From the NCBI GenBank assembly GCA_023129535.1, contig JAGMBW010000007.1, positions 1 through 44,516 of the forward strand: 44,516 bases of DNA, in the 5' to 3' direction. A model generated the notes under the pieces. That model did no database searches, was not told the origin of the DNA, and saw nothing but the letters and a program-made list of their open reading frames with translations. The stretch comes from Desulfobacterales bacterium. GTDB taxonomy: Bacteria; Desulfobacterota; Desulfobacteria; Desulfobacterales; C00003060. Shown here in pieces: positions 25,925-32,905 of this stretch (position 1 is the first letter of the stretch; each line of letters opens with the position of its first letter). The position numbers were made by a program, and so were the translations under genes.

Positions 25925-27166
25925 CTACCTAAAAGATTCGACCAGGGACAGGAGTTTCTTCTCCAACACCTCGTATGAGAAATGCTGTTTGCCTAACTCG
26001 TAATTGTTGTCAGCCACACGGCTCAAATGTTCTGGTTCCAAAAATAGTTTGATCCTATCAACGATTTCCTGGGTTACAAAGGATTCAAATGAGATGACCT
26101 CAAAGCCGCACGGTTCAATATCCTCGATAAAGGTCGAATACCGATTTACCACAATCGGCTTTTTGAAGTAGATCGCCTCCAGAAAGGCATTTCCGAACCC
26201 TTCATAACCTGAAGGATAGGTCACCAGGTCGGCGTTTTGATAGGCATCATCCATGGTATATTTCGTTTCACATCTGATTCCAAAACACCGAGCAGAGCCG
26301 ACCCAGTCGCCCATGTAGATGATCTCTACACCAAGACGTTCGGCGTATTCCATGACCCTTCGGCCATATAGGTCTCCCTCATCACCAGATTCGTGGGAAA
26401 CTACCAATCGAAGCCGTCTTAACTTCATAAGACTTACCAACTCCACAGCCCGTTCAATCCACTTTCGGGGCACAATCCTGGTGGGTTGAAGGACAAAGAG
26501 ATCATCATCTTCAAAGCCGAGTTCCTCCCGAAGCAACTTGCCCCTGGGAGGAGGTGGAGGCGGACTTGCAAAATCAAACACGTTTGGAATGACCACATTG
26601 CTCAGGCCTCTGCGGTAGCTAAGTTGCCGGGAAGCCGCAGAATTTATCACTACGTGCTGCATGGACCGAAGGTTCGGCGGAAAGGAGCGCTGGAGGTAGT
26701 CCTGAACCGCGCTGATGAGGAAGCGTCTTCGCTCCCAACTAAAATCGTGGTGGTGGGCTATGGTCGGCATCCCCGTCTCGGCTATCAGTTCAGTGATGGC
26801 CAGCCCCAGAGGGATGTTCATGGGAATGGCCAGGGCATTTTCCGGGATGAGGATCTCAATGTCAAATTGTCCGCAAAACTCGTAGAGTCTTGACTTGAGG
26901 TAATCCTTTAGGTCCTGAATCTTCTCAGAGAGGGATGCTTTGCGGGTCGTCGTTCCAAAACAGGCCGCATGAATTTCCAGTATTTCCGGATCTTCAAAAT
27001 GGGCCTTGGGCTCCAAGAAGGACCGCTCAGGCGGGGTGCCGAGTCCTCCGGCAAAAAAGAAGCACTCATATCCGTTTCGCTCCAGGACCTGATACCACTT
27101 ATAGGTTTCTAGCGTCACCCCGTCGGTACCGGCAATGCGCGTAGACAGGAATCCGACTCTTTTCAT
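25925..27166 (-). CDS. Glycosyltransferase, GT4 type (second of two)
   Basis: 413 residues with GAGGAG 7 bases before the ATG. The start FLSTRIAGTDGVTLETYKWY, the HHHDFSWERRR segment and SGYEGFGNAFLEAIYFKKP (about 320) show a GT-B retaining transferase. The N-terminal pattern reminds me of mannosylglucosylglycerate synthases, which make a compatible solute. That is recall only, and other sugar transfers are equally possible. A poly-Pro run (SPPPPPPRG) lies between the domains. It is the first gene of the GT2-GT1-nucleoside-phosphorylase run. Confidence 0.85.
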   Translation of the reverse strand: MKRVGFLSTRIAGTDGVTLETYKWYQVLERNGYECFFFAGGLGTPPERSFLEPKAHFEDPEILEIHAACFGTTTRKASLSEKIQDLKDYLKSRLYEFCGQFDIEILIPENALAIPMNIPLGLAITELIAETGMPTIAHHHDFSWERRRFLISAVQDYLQRSFPPNLRSMQHVVINSAASRQLSYRRGLSNVVIPNVFDFASPPPPPPRGKLLREELGFEDDDLFVLQPTRIVPRKWIERAVELVSLMKLRRLRLVVSHESGDEGDLYGRRVMEYAERLGVEIIYMGDWVGSARCFGIRCETKYTMDDAYQNADLVTYPSGYEGFGNAFLEAIYFKKPIVVNRYSTFIEDIEPCGFEVISFESFVTQEIVDRIKLFLEPEHLSRVADNNYELGKQHFSYEVLEKKLLSLVESFR

Positions 27167-27204
27167 GACACACTCCTCAATCTATTTTTGGTGAAATAAG
27201 CTAA

Positions 27205-27306
27205 AGCTTAACCGTTCACGGGTTTAGGGTTCAGAGGTTCAGGGTTCAAAGGCAACCCTGAACGGTGAACGGTGAAGCTGTGAACCCTTACGTTAAAGCT
27301 TAGTTC
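27205..27306. repeat. Inverted short-word tract, GGTTCAG words
   Basis: Words GGTTCAGA, GGTTCAGG, GGTTCAAA, then complementary CCCTGAACGGTGAACGGTGAA words, between AAGCTTAAC-type and GTTAAAGCTT-type ends. No gene lies in 27167-27506 apart from this tract and the next element. Confidence 0.6.
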
Positions 27307-27357
27307 GATTTTGCGAACATTGCTTAGCGCAAGGTTTCCGAGGGATATATGTTTGCG

Positions 27358-27514
27358 CTAATTAGTGCTTGAACGAAAACCCTCCAAATCTCCCCCCTTT
27401 GAAAAAGGGGGGCCGGGGGGGATTTTGGCAATCGATTGAAATCCCCCTAAATCCCCCTTTACAAAAGGGGGACTTGTAAGGAAATTAACCGGTTTTCGTT
27501 CAGGCACTAATTAG
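27358..27514. mobile_element. 157-bp MITE-like element with 24-bp inverted ends
   Basis: The left end (27358-27381, starting CTAATTAGTGC and finishing GAACGAAAACC) and right end (27491-27514) are complementary at 23 of 24 positions. The core contains two hairpin-forming AAATCCCCC/GGGGGATTT-type stretches. No ORF is inside. The right end supplies the TAG stop of the next gene. No target duplication is obvious. Confidence 0.75.
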
Positions 27515-28202
27515 GTTTCAAGAAAGCAAAAAGAGCTCTCAGTTGACCCTTTACCCTATCGCTTGGAAAATCAACACAGAGCAAAGAATCCAATTCACGA
27601 TAATCTTCGTTTAACCTTTTCCAAACGATTTCTTTTGCCACCCTTTTCAGGTCCTGGAAAGATGGCTTTGACAAAGCGGGAAGAAAAGATTCCTCAAACA
27701 CGAAAAAGCTGAACAATTTCTTGAATGTTTGCAGATCGTACAGGTCCACGGAAAGATCAAATTTTACCTTATCAGAGATCGAAGTAGCAAGCGCTTTCAT
27801 CCGTCTGAACAAGGGAAGACGTATCTGATTTCGGGCAAGCTCTTCAAACAACGCGTATTCTGCAGCAATGGTGGCATACTCAGCAGGTCTATATTCATTC
27901 AAGATCAATTTATCCCTGAAATGCCCGGTAAACGCGACCTTAAGGGCGTCAACCAGTATCATGAAATCCATCTGGGTGCGCAAGTAGCCGAGCTCAGCAG
28001 GGGTGAGCGAACACATCCTTGCAATTTCGGCAAGGGAAAAGACTCCAACGTAAAGGTGCATGAGGGCGGCTGCAAAGTACCTTTCAGAGAATACAACCCT
28101 CTTGCCTCTCAAGGACGAAAGTTTTCGGTTGCCCTTCCGGTATTTCAAAAGACAATTCTCGATCCACTTGTGCCCCAAAAAAAACTGCGGCAAAGGACAC
28201 AA
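27507..28202 (-). CDS. Conserved-looking protein of unknown function, downstream of a methyltransferase
   Basis: About 231 residues, and not recognised. It is helical, with no signal peptide or membrane segment. A helix-turn-helix-like stretch (FSLAEIARMCSLTPAELGYLRTQMDFM) lies at about 55-81, followed by helical repeats. There is no in-frame ATG near the start. TTG at 28202 abuts GGGAG, and a TTG three codons later has better spacing. It begins 5 bases from the methyltransferase stop, so the pair are coupled and probably work together. Its stop codon lies in the inverted end of the MITE-like element, so its original C-terminus may have been altered. Confidence 0.6.
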   Translation of the reverse strand: MCPLPQFFLGHKWIENCLLKYRKGNRKLSSLRGKRVVFSERYFAAALMHLYVGVFSLAEIARMCSLTPAELGYLRTQMDFMILVDALKVAFTGHFRDKLILNEYRPAEYATIAAEYALFEELARNQIRLPLFRRMKALATSISDKVKFDLSVDLYDLQTFKKLFSFFVFEESFLPALSKPSFQDLKRVAKEIVWKRLNEDYRELDSLLCVDFPSDRVKGQLRALFAFLKPN

Positions 28203-28207
28203 CTCCC

Positions 28208-28834
28208 TTACCCCCTTTTTTTGGTCACCATAATATACAGCTTTTCCTCATCAACAAACTCTATTATGTCAAATCCATAAGGTTCGAGCAAGGTTTTTGC
28301 TTCAGGTTTCTCAGGAAAATCATCCAGGGGAAAAGGTGATTTATTCTTCAAAAAGCCAATAAACGATTTCCCCATCGGGTGGCTGATCACCATGCGCCCG
28401 CCTTGTTTCATCATCCGGCTTATATTCACAAAGCCTCTGTGTTTATCCACAATATTAGGATAGCAAGCATTTAGAAAAACTACATCCATACTTTGATCCG
28501 GCAAGGTAAGATCGCGAACTGCCGCAGCTATCGTCTTTGCATACGGGTACTGCTCTTGCAAATGAGCAAGCATGGCCTCCGAGAGATCACACGCATAGAC
28601 AGCCTCAGGCTCATACTCTTGAATCAGAGGGATCAATATCCCTGTGCCTGTACCCACATCCAGTACAACATCGCCTTTAGCTATCCTGGCAGATGCCACA
28701 ATCTTTTTCAGACGCTCCGGCACACCTTCCGGTAAAGGCGGGTCAAATACGTGGATGAGTTCGCTGAAAAAATCGCCCTGGAGCCGGTTGATCCTTTGGA
28801 TCTCTTCGTCAGTTCGTCTCTTGTAAGCATTCAT
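28208..28834 (-). CDS. Class I SAM-dependent methyltransferase
   Basis: 208 residues. VVLDVGTGTGILIPLI near residue 52 is SAM motif I, AVYACDLSEAMLAHL is motif II and MDVVFLNACYPN is motif III. The fold is that of small-molecule or quinone-type methyltransferases. The substrate is unknown. The N-terminal FFSELIHVFDPPLPEGVPERL and C-terminal IIEFVDEEKLYIMVTKKR are not diagnostic. It is followed at once by the unknown protein and preceded by the diguanylate cyclase on the same strand, so it may be the tail of the chemotaxis transcript. Confidence 0.85.
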   Translation of the reverse strand: MNAYKRRTDEEIQRINRLQGDFFSELIHVFDPPLPEGVPERLKKIVASARIAKGDVVLDVGTGTGILIPLIQEYEPEAVYACDLSEAMLAHLQEQYPYAKTIAAAVRDLTLPDQSMDVVFLNACYPNIVDKHRGFVNISRMMKQGGRMVISHPMGKSFIGFLKNKSPFPLDDFPEKPEAKTLLEPYGFDIIEFVDEEKLYIMVTKKRG

Positions 28835-28919
28835 GGATAATTGACTATTGAAGATTGACCATTGAAGATTGACTTATGGTTTTCTTTCGATTGACAATCT
28901 TCAATCTTCAATTCCATAC
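28835..28919. repeat. Short-word tract, GAAGATT/AATCTTC words
   Basis: Words ATTGAAGATTGAC at the left and the complementary CAATCTTCAATCTTCAATT at the right make an inverted pair. The diguanylate cyclase stop (TGA at 28901-28903) and its last residues IED are read from it. Confidence 0.75.
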
Positions 28920-29818
28920 ATCTCTACCCGGTTTCGGCCCTTCTCCTTGGCCAGATACAGCGCCTTATCAGCACCTTCAATCAACTCCTTCGAATCGTGG
29001 ATTTGCTCGTTTCGAAATGTAGCGACCCCTGCGCTGATGGTGACACGCAGCGTTTCGCTTTTTTCATGGAATTCATGATTTTCCACTGTTCGCCGGAAGC
29101 GTTCAGCCACACAGAACGCCACTGGCCCGTCGGTGTAATGCAAAATTAGCGCGAACTCTTCACCCCCGTATCTGGCTGCCAAATCGCTGTCCCTTATTGA
29201 GTCTTGAATTAAGCGTCCCAGGGTACTCAATATGACGTCACCCGTCTGATGGCCGTGGGTGTCGTTAAATTTCTTAAAGTGGTCTATGTCTAACAAAACG
29301 CACGACAAAGACTCATGGTACCGTCTGGCGCGCAAAAAGTCCTTTGACAAGTGCTCGTGGAAATATCGGTGATTGTACAAGCCTGTGAGTCCGTCTCGGT
29401 TAGCCATCTCCTGGAGCTGCCGATTTTTCTCCTGAAGGGCTTCATAGAGCTCCTTCAGTCGTAACTGTATATTCACACGGGCTACCAACTCGCCTTCGTC
29501 AAAGGGTTTGGTCACATAGTCCAAGGCCCCCATTTTCAGCCCCCTTACCTTGTCGGCGGCCTCAGCCTTTGACGTAAGCATAATGACAGGTATGTCCTTG
29601 GTGCTATCCTCTTCTTTTAACTGTTCACACACCTGGTAGCCATCCATGACCGGCATGATCAAATCCAACAAAATGAGGTTCGGCTTTTCAGACTTGGCTG
29701 CTTCCAGGCCAGCCAGGCCGTCCTGAGCCAAAATGACCTCATGCCCGGACTTCGTCAAAATGGTTTTCCCCACGTGCACAATCAACCGGCTGTCATCTAC
29801 AATTAATATCTTGGCCAT
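28901..29818 (-). CDS. Response-regulator diguanylate cyclase (REC-GGDEF)
   Basis: 305 residues in a PleD-like layout with one receiver. The receiver (about 1-120) has acceptor Asp52 in LILLDLIMP and the KPF motif. A short coiled coil (LYEALQEKNRQLQEMAN) leads to a GGDEF domain (about 138-303) with active ARYGGEEFALIL and the inhibitory-site RDSD exactly five residues before GGEEF. It should make c-di-GMP when phosphorylated and be product-inhibited. It lies at the end of the che cluster on the same strand, making CheA a plausible phosphodonor. Its C-terminal end is read from a repeat tract. Confidence 0.93.
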   Translation of the reverse strand: MAKILIVDDSRLIVHVGKTILTKSGHEVILAQDGLAGLEAAKSEKPNLILLDLIMPVMDGYQVCEQLKEEDSTKDIPVIMLTSKAEAADKVRGLKMGALDYVTKPFDEGELVARVNIQLRLKELYEALQEKNRQLQEMANRDGLTGLYNHRYFHEHLSKDFLRARRYHESLSCVLLDIDHFKKFNDTHGHQTGDVILSTLGRLIQDSIRDSDLAARYGGEEFALILHYTDGPVAFCVAERFRRTVENHEFHEKSETLRVTISAGVATFRNEQIHDSKELIEGADKALYLAKEKGRNRVEMYGIED

Positions 29819-29820
29819 TC

Positions 29821-29853
29821 GATTTGGGATTTTGGAATGCGGATTTTGGATTT
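29821..29853. repeat. Short-word tract, GATTTTGG words
   Basis: GATTTGG, GATTTTGGAATGCG, GATTTTGGATTTCC directly upstream of the diguanylate cyclase ATG. Similar words recur at 38631-38680. Confidence 0.6.
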
Positions 29854-29862
29854 CCTCGCCCT

Positions 29863-29926
29863 GCCCGCCCTGCCGCTACGTGCTGAACTGGCTCTATTGA
29901 GCCTATAGGCCAGGTCTGGGCCAGGG
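29863..29926 (-). repeat. 64-bp dispersed repeat, copy B
   Basis: Inverted counterpart of 14179-14242 with the same length. On the minus strand it begins CCCTGGCCCAGACCTGGC, as copy A does. Here it is not enclosed by ATCACGAAA ends. Confidence 0.65.
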
Positions 29927-29930
29927 TTAA

Positions 29931-29964
29931 AACTCAATAAACTCAACAAACACAACAAACACGA
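29931..29964. repeat. Short-word tract, ACTCAATAA/ACACAACAA words
   Basis: Words AACTCAATAA, ACTCAACAA, ACACAACAA, ACACGATCACGA end exactly at the cheB stop codon. Confidence 0.65.
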
Positions 29965-30999
29965 TCACGATCTGAGCTTCGAAAGAACAATGCCTGCTAT
30001 ATCGTCCAGCGCAGCCACTACTTCAACGGCACCACGTTCAATAGCCGATCCAGGCATACCAAAGACTACCGAGCTGGCTTCATCCTGCGCAAGGGTAAAG
30101 GCACCGGCTCTCTTCATAGCCAGCAGGCCATCAGTCCCGTCATCACCCATCCCTGTCAGGAGTATGCCAATGGCATCGCGTGCTGCAGTCTTTGCAACCG
30201 AGTTGAAGAAGACATCTACCGAAGGCCGCTGGTGCCTGACCGGTTGGCCGTCTTGCAGCCGCACGTAATATCCCTTATGGTCCTTTGCCACCTCCAGGTG
30301 CCTCCCACCGGGCGCCACCAGCACCTTGCCTCTCTCCAGGCGCTCCGTGTCTTCGGCCTCCTTTATGTCCATAGGAAACAATGTGTCCAACCGCTCGGCA
30401 AATGCCTTTGTAAAGCGTGCTGGCATGTGCTGGACTATAACAATTCCATTTACATCGGAAGGTATGGACGCGAGCAGCCTCTCTATGGCCCGAGTGCCAC
30501 CTGTTGAGGCCCCGATGGCAATGATCTTGTCCGAGGGCCCGATTTTCGCTGTCGGCAAAGGTTTTCCGGGCCTGCCAAACGGAAGGGATGGCTTGATCCT
30601 GGCCGGTGCTGCCGCTCTTACCTTCGTGGTGATCTCATATCTCAATTCCTGAAGGCCGATCCTGACATCGCCTGTAGGTTTGGCAACAAAATCAACAGCC
30701 CCGGCATCCAGGGCTTCCAGGGTGCGCATGCTATTTTCGCGGGTATATGAACTGATCATGATCACAGGGAGGGGCCGAAAGCTCATAAGGCGTTTTAGAA
30801 AGGTGATCCCATCCATTCGAGGCATCTCAATGTCAAGGGTGATCACGTCAGGCTTTTTTTTCAGGATCAAGTCTTTTGCCTCAAAGGGATCCGAAGCAGT
30901 TCCCAACACCTCGATATCAGGCTCTGCCGAGAGGATACTCGTCAATACCGATTGCACGGTAGGTGAATCGTCAACAATGAGCACGCGGATTGGATTCAT
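29965..30999 (-). CDS. cheB: CheB: chemoreceptor methylesterase / response regulator
   Basis: 344 residues. The N-terminal receiver has VDDSPTVQS and acceptor Asp56 in VITLDIEMP. The C-terminal methylesterase domain has catalytic Ser165 in IAIGASTGGT, His in IVQHMPARF and Asp in GMGDDGTDG. CheB demethylates and deamidates glutamyl sites on chemoreceptors when phosphorylated by CheA, giving adaptation. It starts 3 bases after the cheD stop, so the two are translationally coupled. Confidence 0.96.
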   Translation of the reverse strand: MNPIRVLIVDDSPTVQSVLTSILSAEPDIEVLGTASDPFEAKDLILKKKPDVITLDIEMPRMDGITFLKRLMSFRPLPVIMISSYTRENSMRTLEALDAGAVDFVAKPTGDVRIGLQELRYEITTKVRAAAPARIKPSLPFGRPGKPLPTAKIGPSDKIIAIGASTGGTRAIERLLASIPSDVNGIVIVQHMPARFTKAFAERLDTLFPMDIKEAEDTERLERGKVLVAPGGRHLEVAKDHKGYYVRLQDGQPVRHQRPSVDVFFNSVAKTAARDAIGILLTGMGDDGTDGLLAMKRAGAFTLAQDEASSVVFGMPGSAIERGAVEVVAALDDIAGIVLSKLRS

Positions 31000-31002
31000 C
31001 TC

Positions 31003-31587
31003 TTAAAACAGGATCACTGGTGATTTTTCGAGTCGTTTTTGGAAAACCCTTCCCCTATAAGCCTCTTCGTCTTGAAAGAATCGGCGCTCTTTTTTGATAT
31101 CAAATCTTTTCAAGAGGACTCGATCAGTATCAGTAAAAAACAGGATCTTTCTACCGTTGTTCCCTCCCAGGTTTTCTTTCACTGTAGGGATACCTTCCAG
31201 TTCCAGGAATTTTTTTGCAAAACGAATATTGGATCCGGTTACATCACCGTCGGTGCTTCTAAATCTCAACACATTGCCCCCCCCAAACAACTTGGCCTGA
31301 AGCCGTTCTCTTCGCGCTCCCAATCTAATAAGTTCGCCGATCAACAACTCCATGGCAAACATACCATATCGGCCGACCTCACAAGAGAGCATTTCATCAG
31401 CACGGACCATTCCCGGAAGTAAAAAATGGTTCATCCCGGCCACTTTTCTTTCCATGTCATAGATGCAGGTGGCGACACAGGAGCCCACCACAGTGTAAAG
31501 TACCTCGCCATTTTGAGTGGCAAAATACTCACCCGCCATGAGCATTATGACTGTTTTTTTCAGCTTGTGGCTGTGAAATCGGTACAA
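31003..31587 (-). CDS. cheD: CheD: chemoreceptor glutamine deamidase
   Basis: 194 residues. CheD deamidates specific receptor glutamines and in some bacteria interacts with CheC or CheY. The catalytic Cys37 lies in VVGSCVATCIYD and the His in GMNHFLLPG (about 53). LFGGGNVLR and NIRFAKKFLELEGI are also typical. A longer than usual C-terminal tail (KKERRFFQDEEAYRGRVFQKRLEKS) extends past the domain. The gene lies between cheR and cheB. No cheC is seen in the window. Confidence 0.94.
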   Translation of the reverse strand: MYRFHSHKLKKTVIMLMAGEYFATQNGEVLYTVVGSCVATCIYDMERKVAGMNHFLLPGMVRADEMLSCEVGRYGMFAMELLIGELIRLGARRERLQAKLFGGGNVLRFRSTDGDVTGSNIRFAKKFLELEGIPTVKENLGGNNGRKILFFTDTDRVLLKRFDIKKERRFFQDEEAYRGRVFQKRLEKSPVILF

Positions 31588-31603
31588 AAGTCTATCTCTT
31601 CGA

Positions 31604-32434
31604 CTATCCTCTCTTTTGATAGATGGAATGGCCCACTAAGGCAAAACGCTCGTCGATGCCAATCAAAGATTCGGAAGATCCCAGCAACAGGAATCCATGT
31701 CGCTCCAAAACGCAGAAGAAACTATCTATGAGTTTCTTTTTAACCTCTGCATCAAAATATATCATCACGTTTCGGCAAAAAATGATGTCGACAGGGCTCT
31801 TGAAAGAAAAGTCAAAATGGACAATGTTAAGCCTGCGAAACAATAGTTTTTTTCTTAAGACCTCCCTGACCAGAAAGAATCCAGTGTCCTTTCCGGTACC
31901 TTTTCTAAAATATCTCAGATATTCCACGGGAATTTGTTGTACACACTCCCTTGAATATTTACCCTTATAGGCAAATTTGAGGTCGTCTGTATCAATATCG
32001 CTGGCGAGGATCTTAATGTCCCAGGCAGCGTCCCTTTTAAACATCTCGTTTACCACGATAGCAATACTGTAAGCTTCCTCGCCTGTGGCGCATCCGGCGG
32101 ACCATATGCGCAGCTTCCTGGTAGTCTGCTTCTGTGCCGCCACTTGAGGTAATACGACGTTGGCCAGAAGTTCAAACTGTTTGGTGTGCCTGAAAAACGC
32201 GGTTTGGTCGACAGTAATCGCGTTGATAAGTTGCCGAAGTTCCAATCCGCCTTCTTTGTTATGAAGCAAGTAGCGATAATACGCACCATACGAATCTAAC
32301 CCGAACCGACTCAGTCTGGAGGCCAACCTTCGTTGCAAAGTCGCCTTTTTTGCACGAGAAAACGAGATGCCAACATGTTTCTTGACAAGGTGTCTGAATA
32401 ACTCAAATTCTGATTCCGACAGGTCGGGAACCAT
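31604..32434 (-). CDS. cheR: CheR: chemoreceptor glutamate methyltransferase
   Basis: 276 residues. An N-terminal helical domain (LVKKHVGISFSRAKKATLQRRLASRL) precedes the SAM-binding domain, with LRIWSAGCATGEEAYSIAI and the DIIFCRNVMIYFD segment. CheR methylates receptor glutamates opposite to CheB. There is no C-terminal pentapeptide-tether extension or TPR. It lies 18 bases after cheW and 16 bases before cheD on the same strand. Confidence 0.96.
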   Translation of the reverse strand: MVPDLSESEFELFRHLVKKHVGISFSRAKKATLQRRLASRLSRFGLDSYGAYYRYLLHNKEGGLELRQLINAITVDQTAFFRHTKQFELLANVVLPQVAAQKQTTRKLRIWSAGCATGEEAYSIAIVVNEMFKRDAAWDIKILASDIDTDDLKFAYKGKYSRECVQQIPVEYLRYFRKGTGKDTGFFLVREVLRKKLLFRRLNIVHFDFSFKSPVDIIFCRNVMIYFDAEVKKKLIDSFFCVLERHGFLLLGSSESLIGIDERFALVGHSIYQKRG

Positions 32435-32452
32435 AAGAGCACACTGTGTTGA

Positions 32453-32905
32453 TCAGGCAGCATCCAGGATTTCGAGTTCCTCAGGACTCAGGAGTCGATC
32501 TACGTCCAACAGGATGATAAGCTCATCTTCTTTCTTGCCGATGCCTTTGAGATATTCGGTTTGTACACCGGGGGGAAGATTGGCAGTGGCTTGAACTTCC
32601 TCGGGAAAGAGTTCCACCACGTCCGAAATCTCATCTACAATAACCCCCATAACTCTTCCCGATATCTCTATTACCATGATTATGTGGAAACGGGTGTAAG
32701 TAGTTTCCGGAAGATGAAACTTTTCTTTCAAATCAAATACAGGCAGAATAATCCCTCTCAGATTAATGATCCCCTTAATAAAGCCTCTCATATTGGGAAG
32801 GGGTGTAACCTTTCGATAACTGACGACCTCTTTTATCTTGAGGATTTCAATACCGAATATTTGTTCATTTATTGAAAAGATGACATATTGCTCAATTTCA
32901 GACAT
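32453..32905 (-). CDS. cheW: CheW: chemotaxis coupling protein
   Basis: 150 residues and a single CheW domain: IFGIEILKIKEVVSYRKVTPLPN, FIKGIINLRGIILPVFDLK, and VIVDEISDVVELF. CheW links the receptor array to CheA. Its ATG overlaps the MCP stop in a TAATG arrangement, so this MCP is its likely partner. Confidence 0.96.
   Translation of the reverse strand: MSEIEQYVIFSINEQIFGIEILKIKEVVSYRKVTPLPNMRGFIKGIINLRGIILPVFDLKEKFHLPETTYTRFHIIMVIEISGRVMGVIVDEISDVVELFPEEVQATANLPPGVQTEYLKGIGKKEDELIILLDVDRLLSPEELEILDAA

Noticed and set aside
28198-28202. GTG as the start of the unknown protein after GGGAG
   Set aside because: That GTG is out of frame. Only TTG codons fit the frame, so the start stays uncertain.
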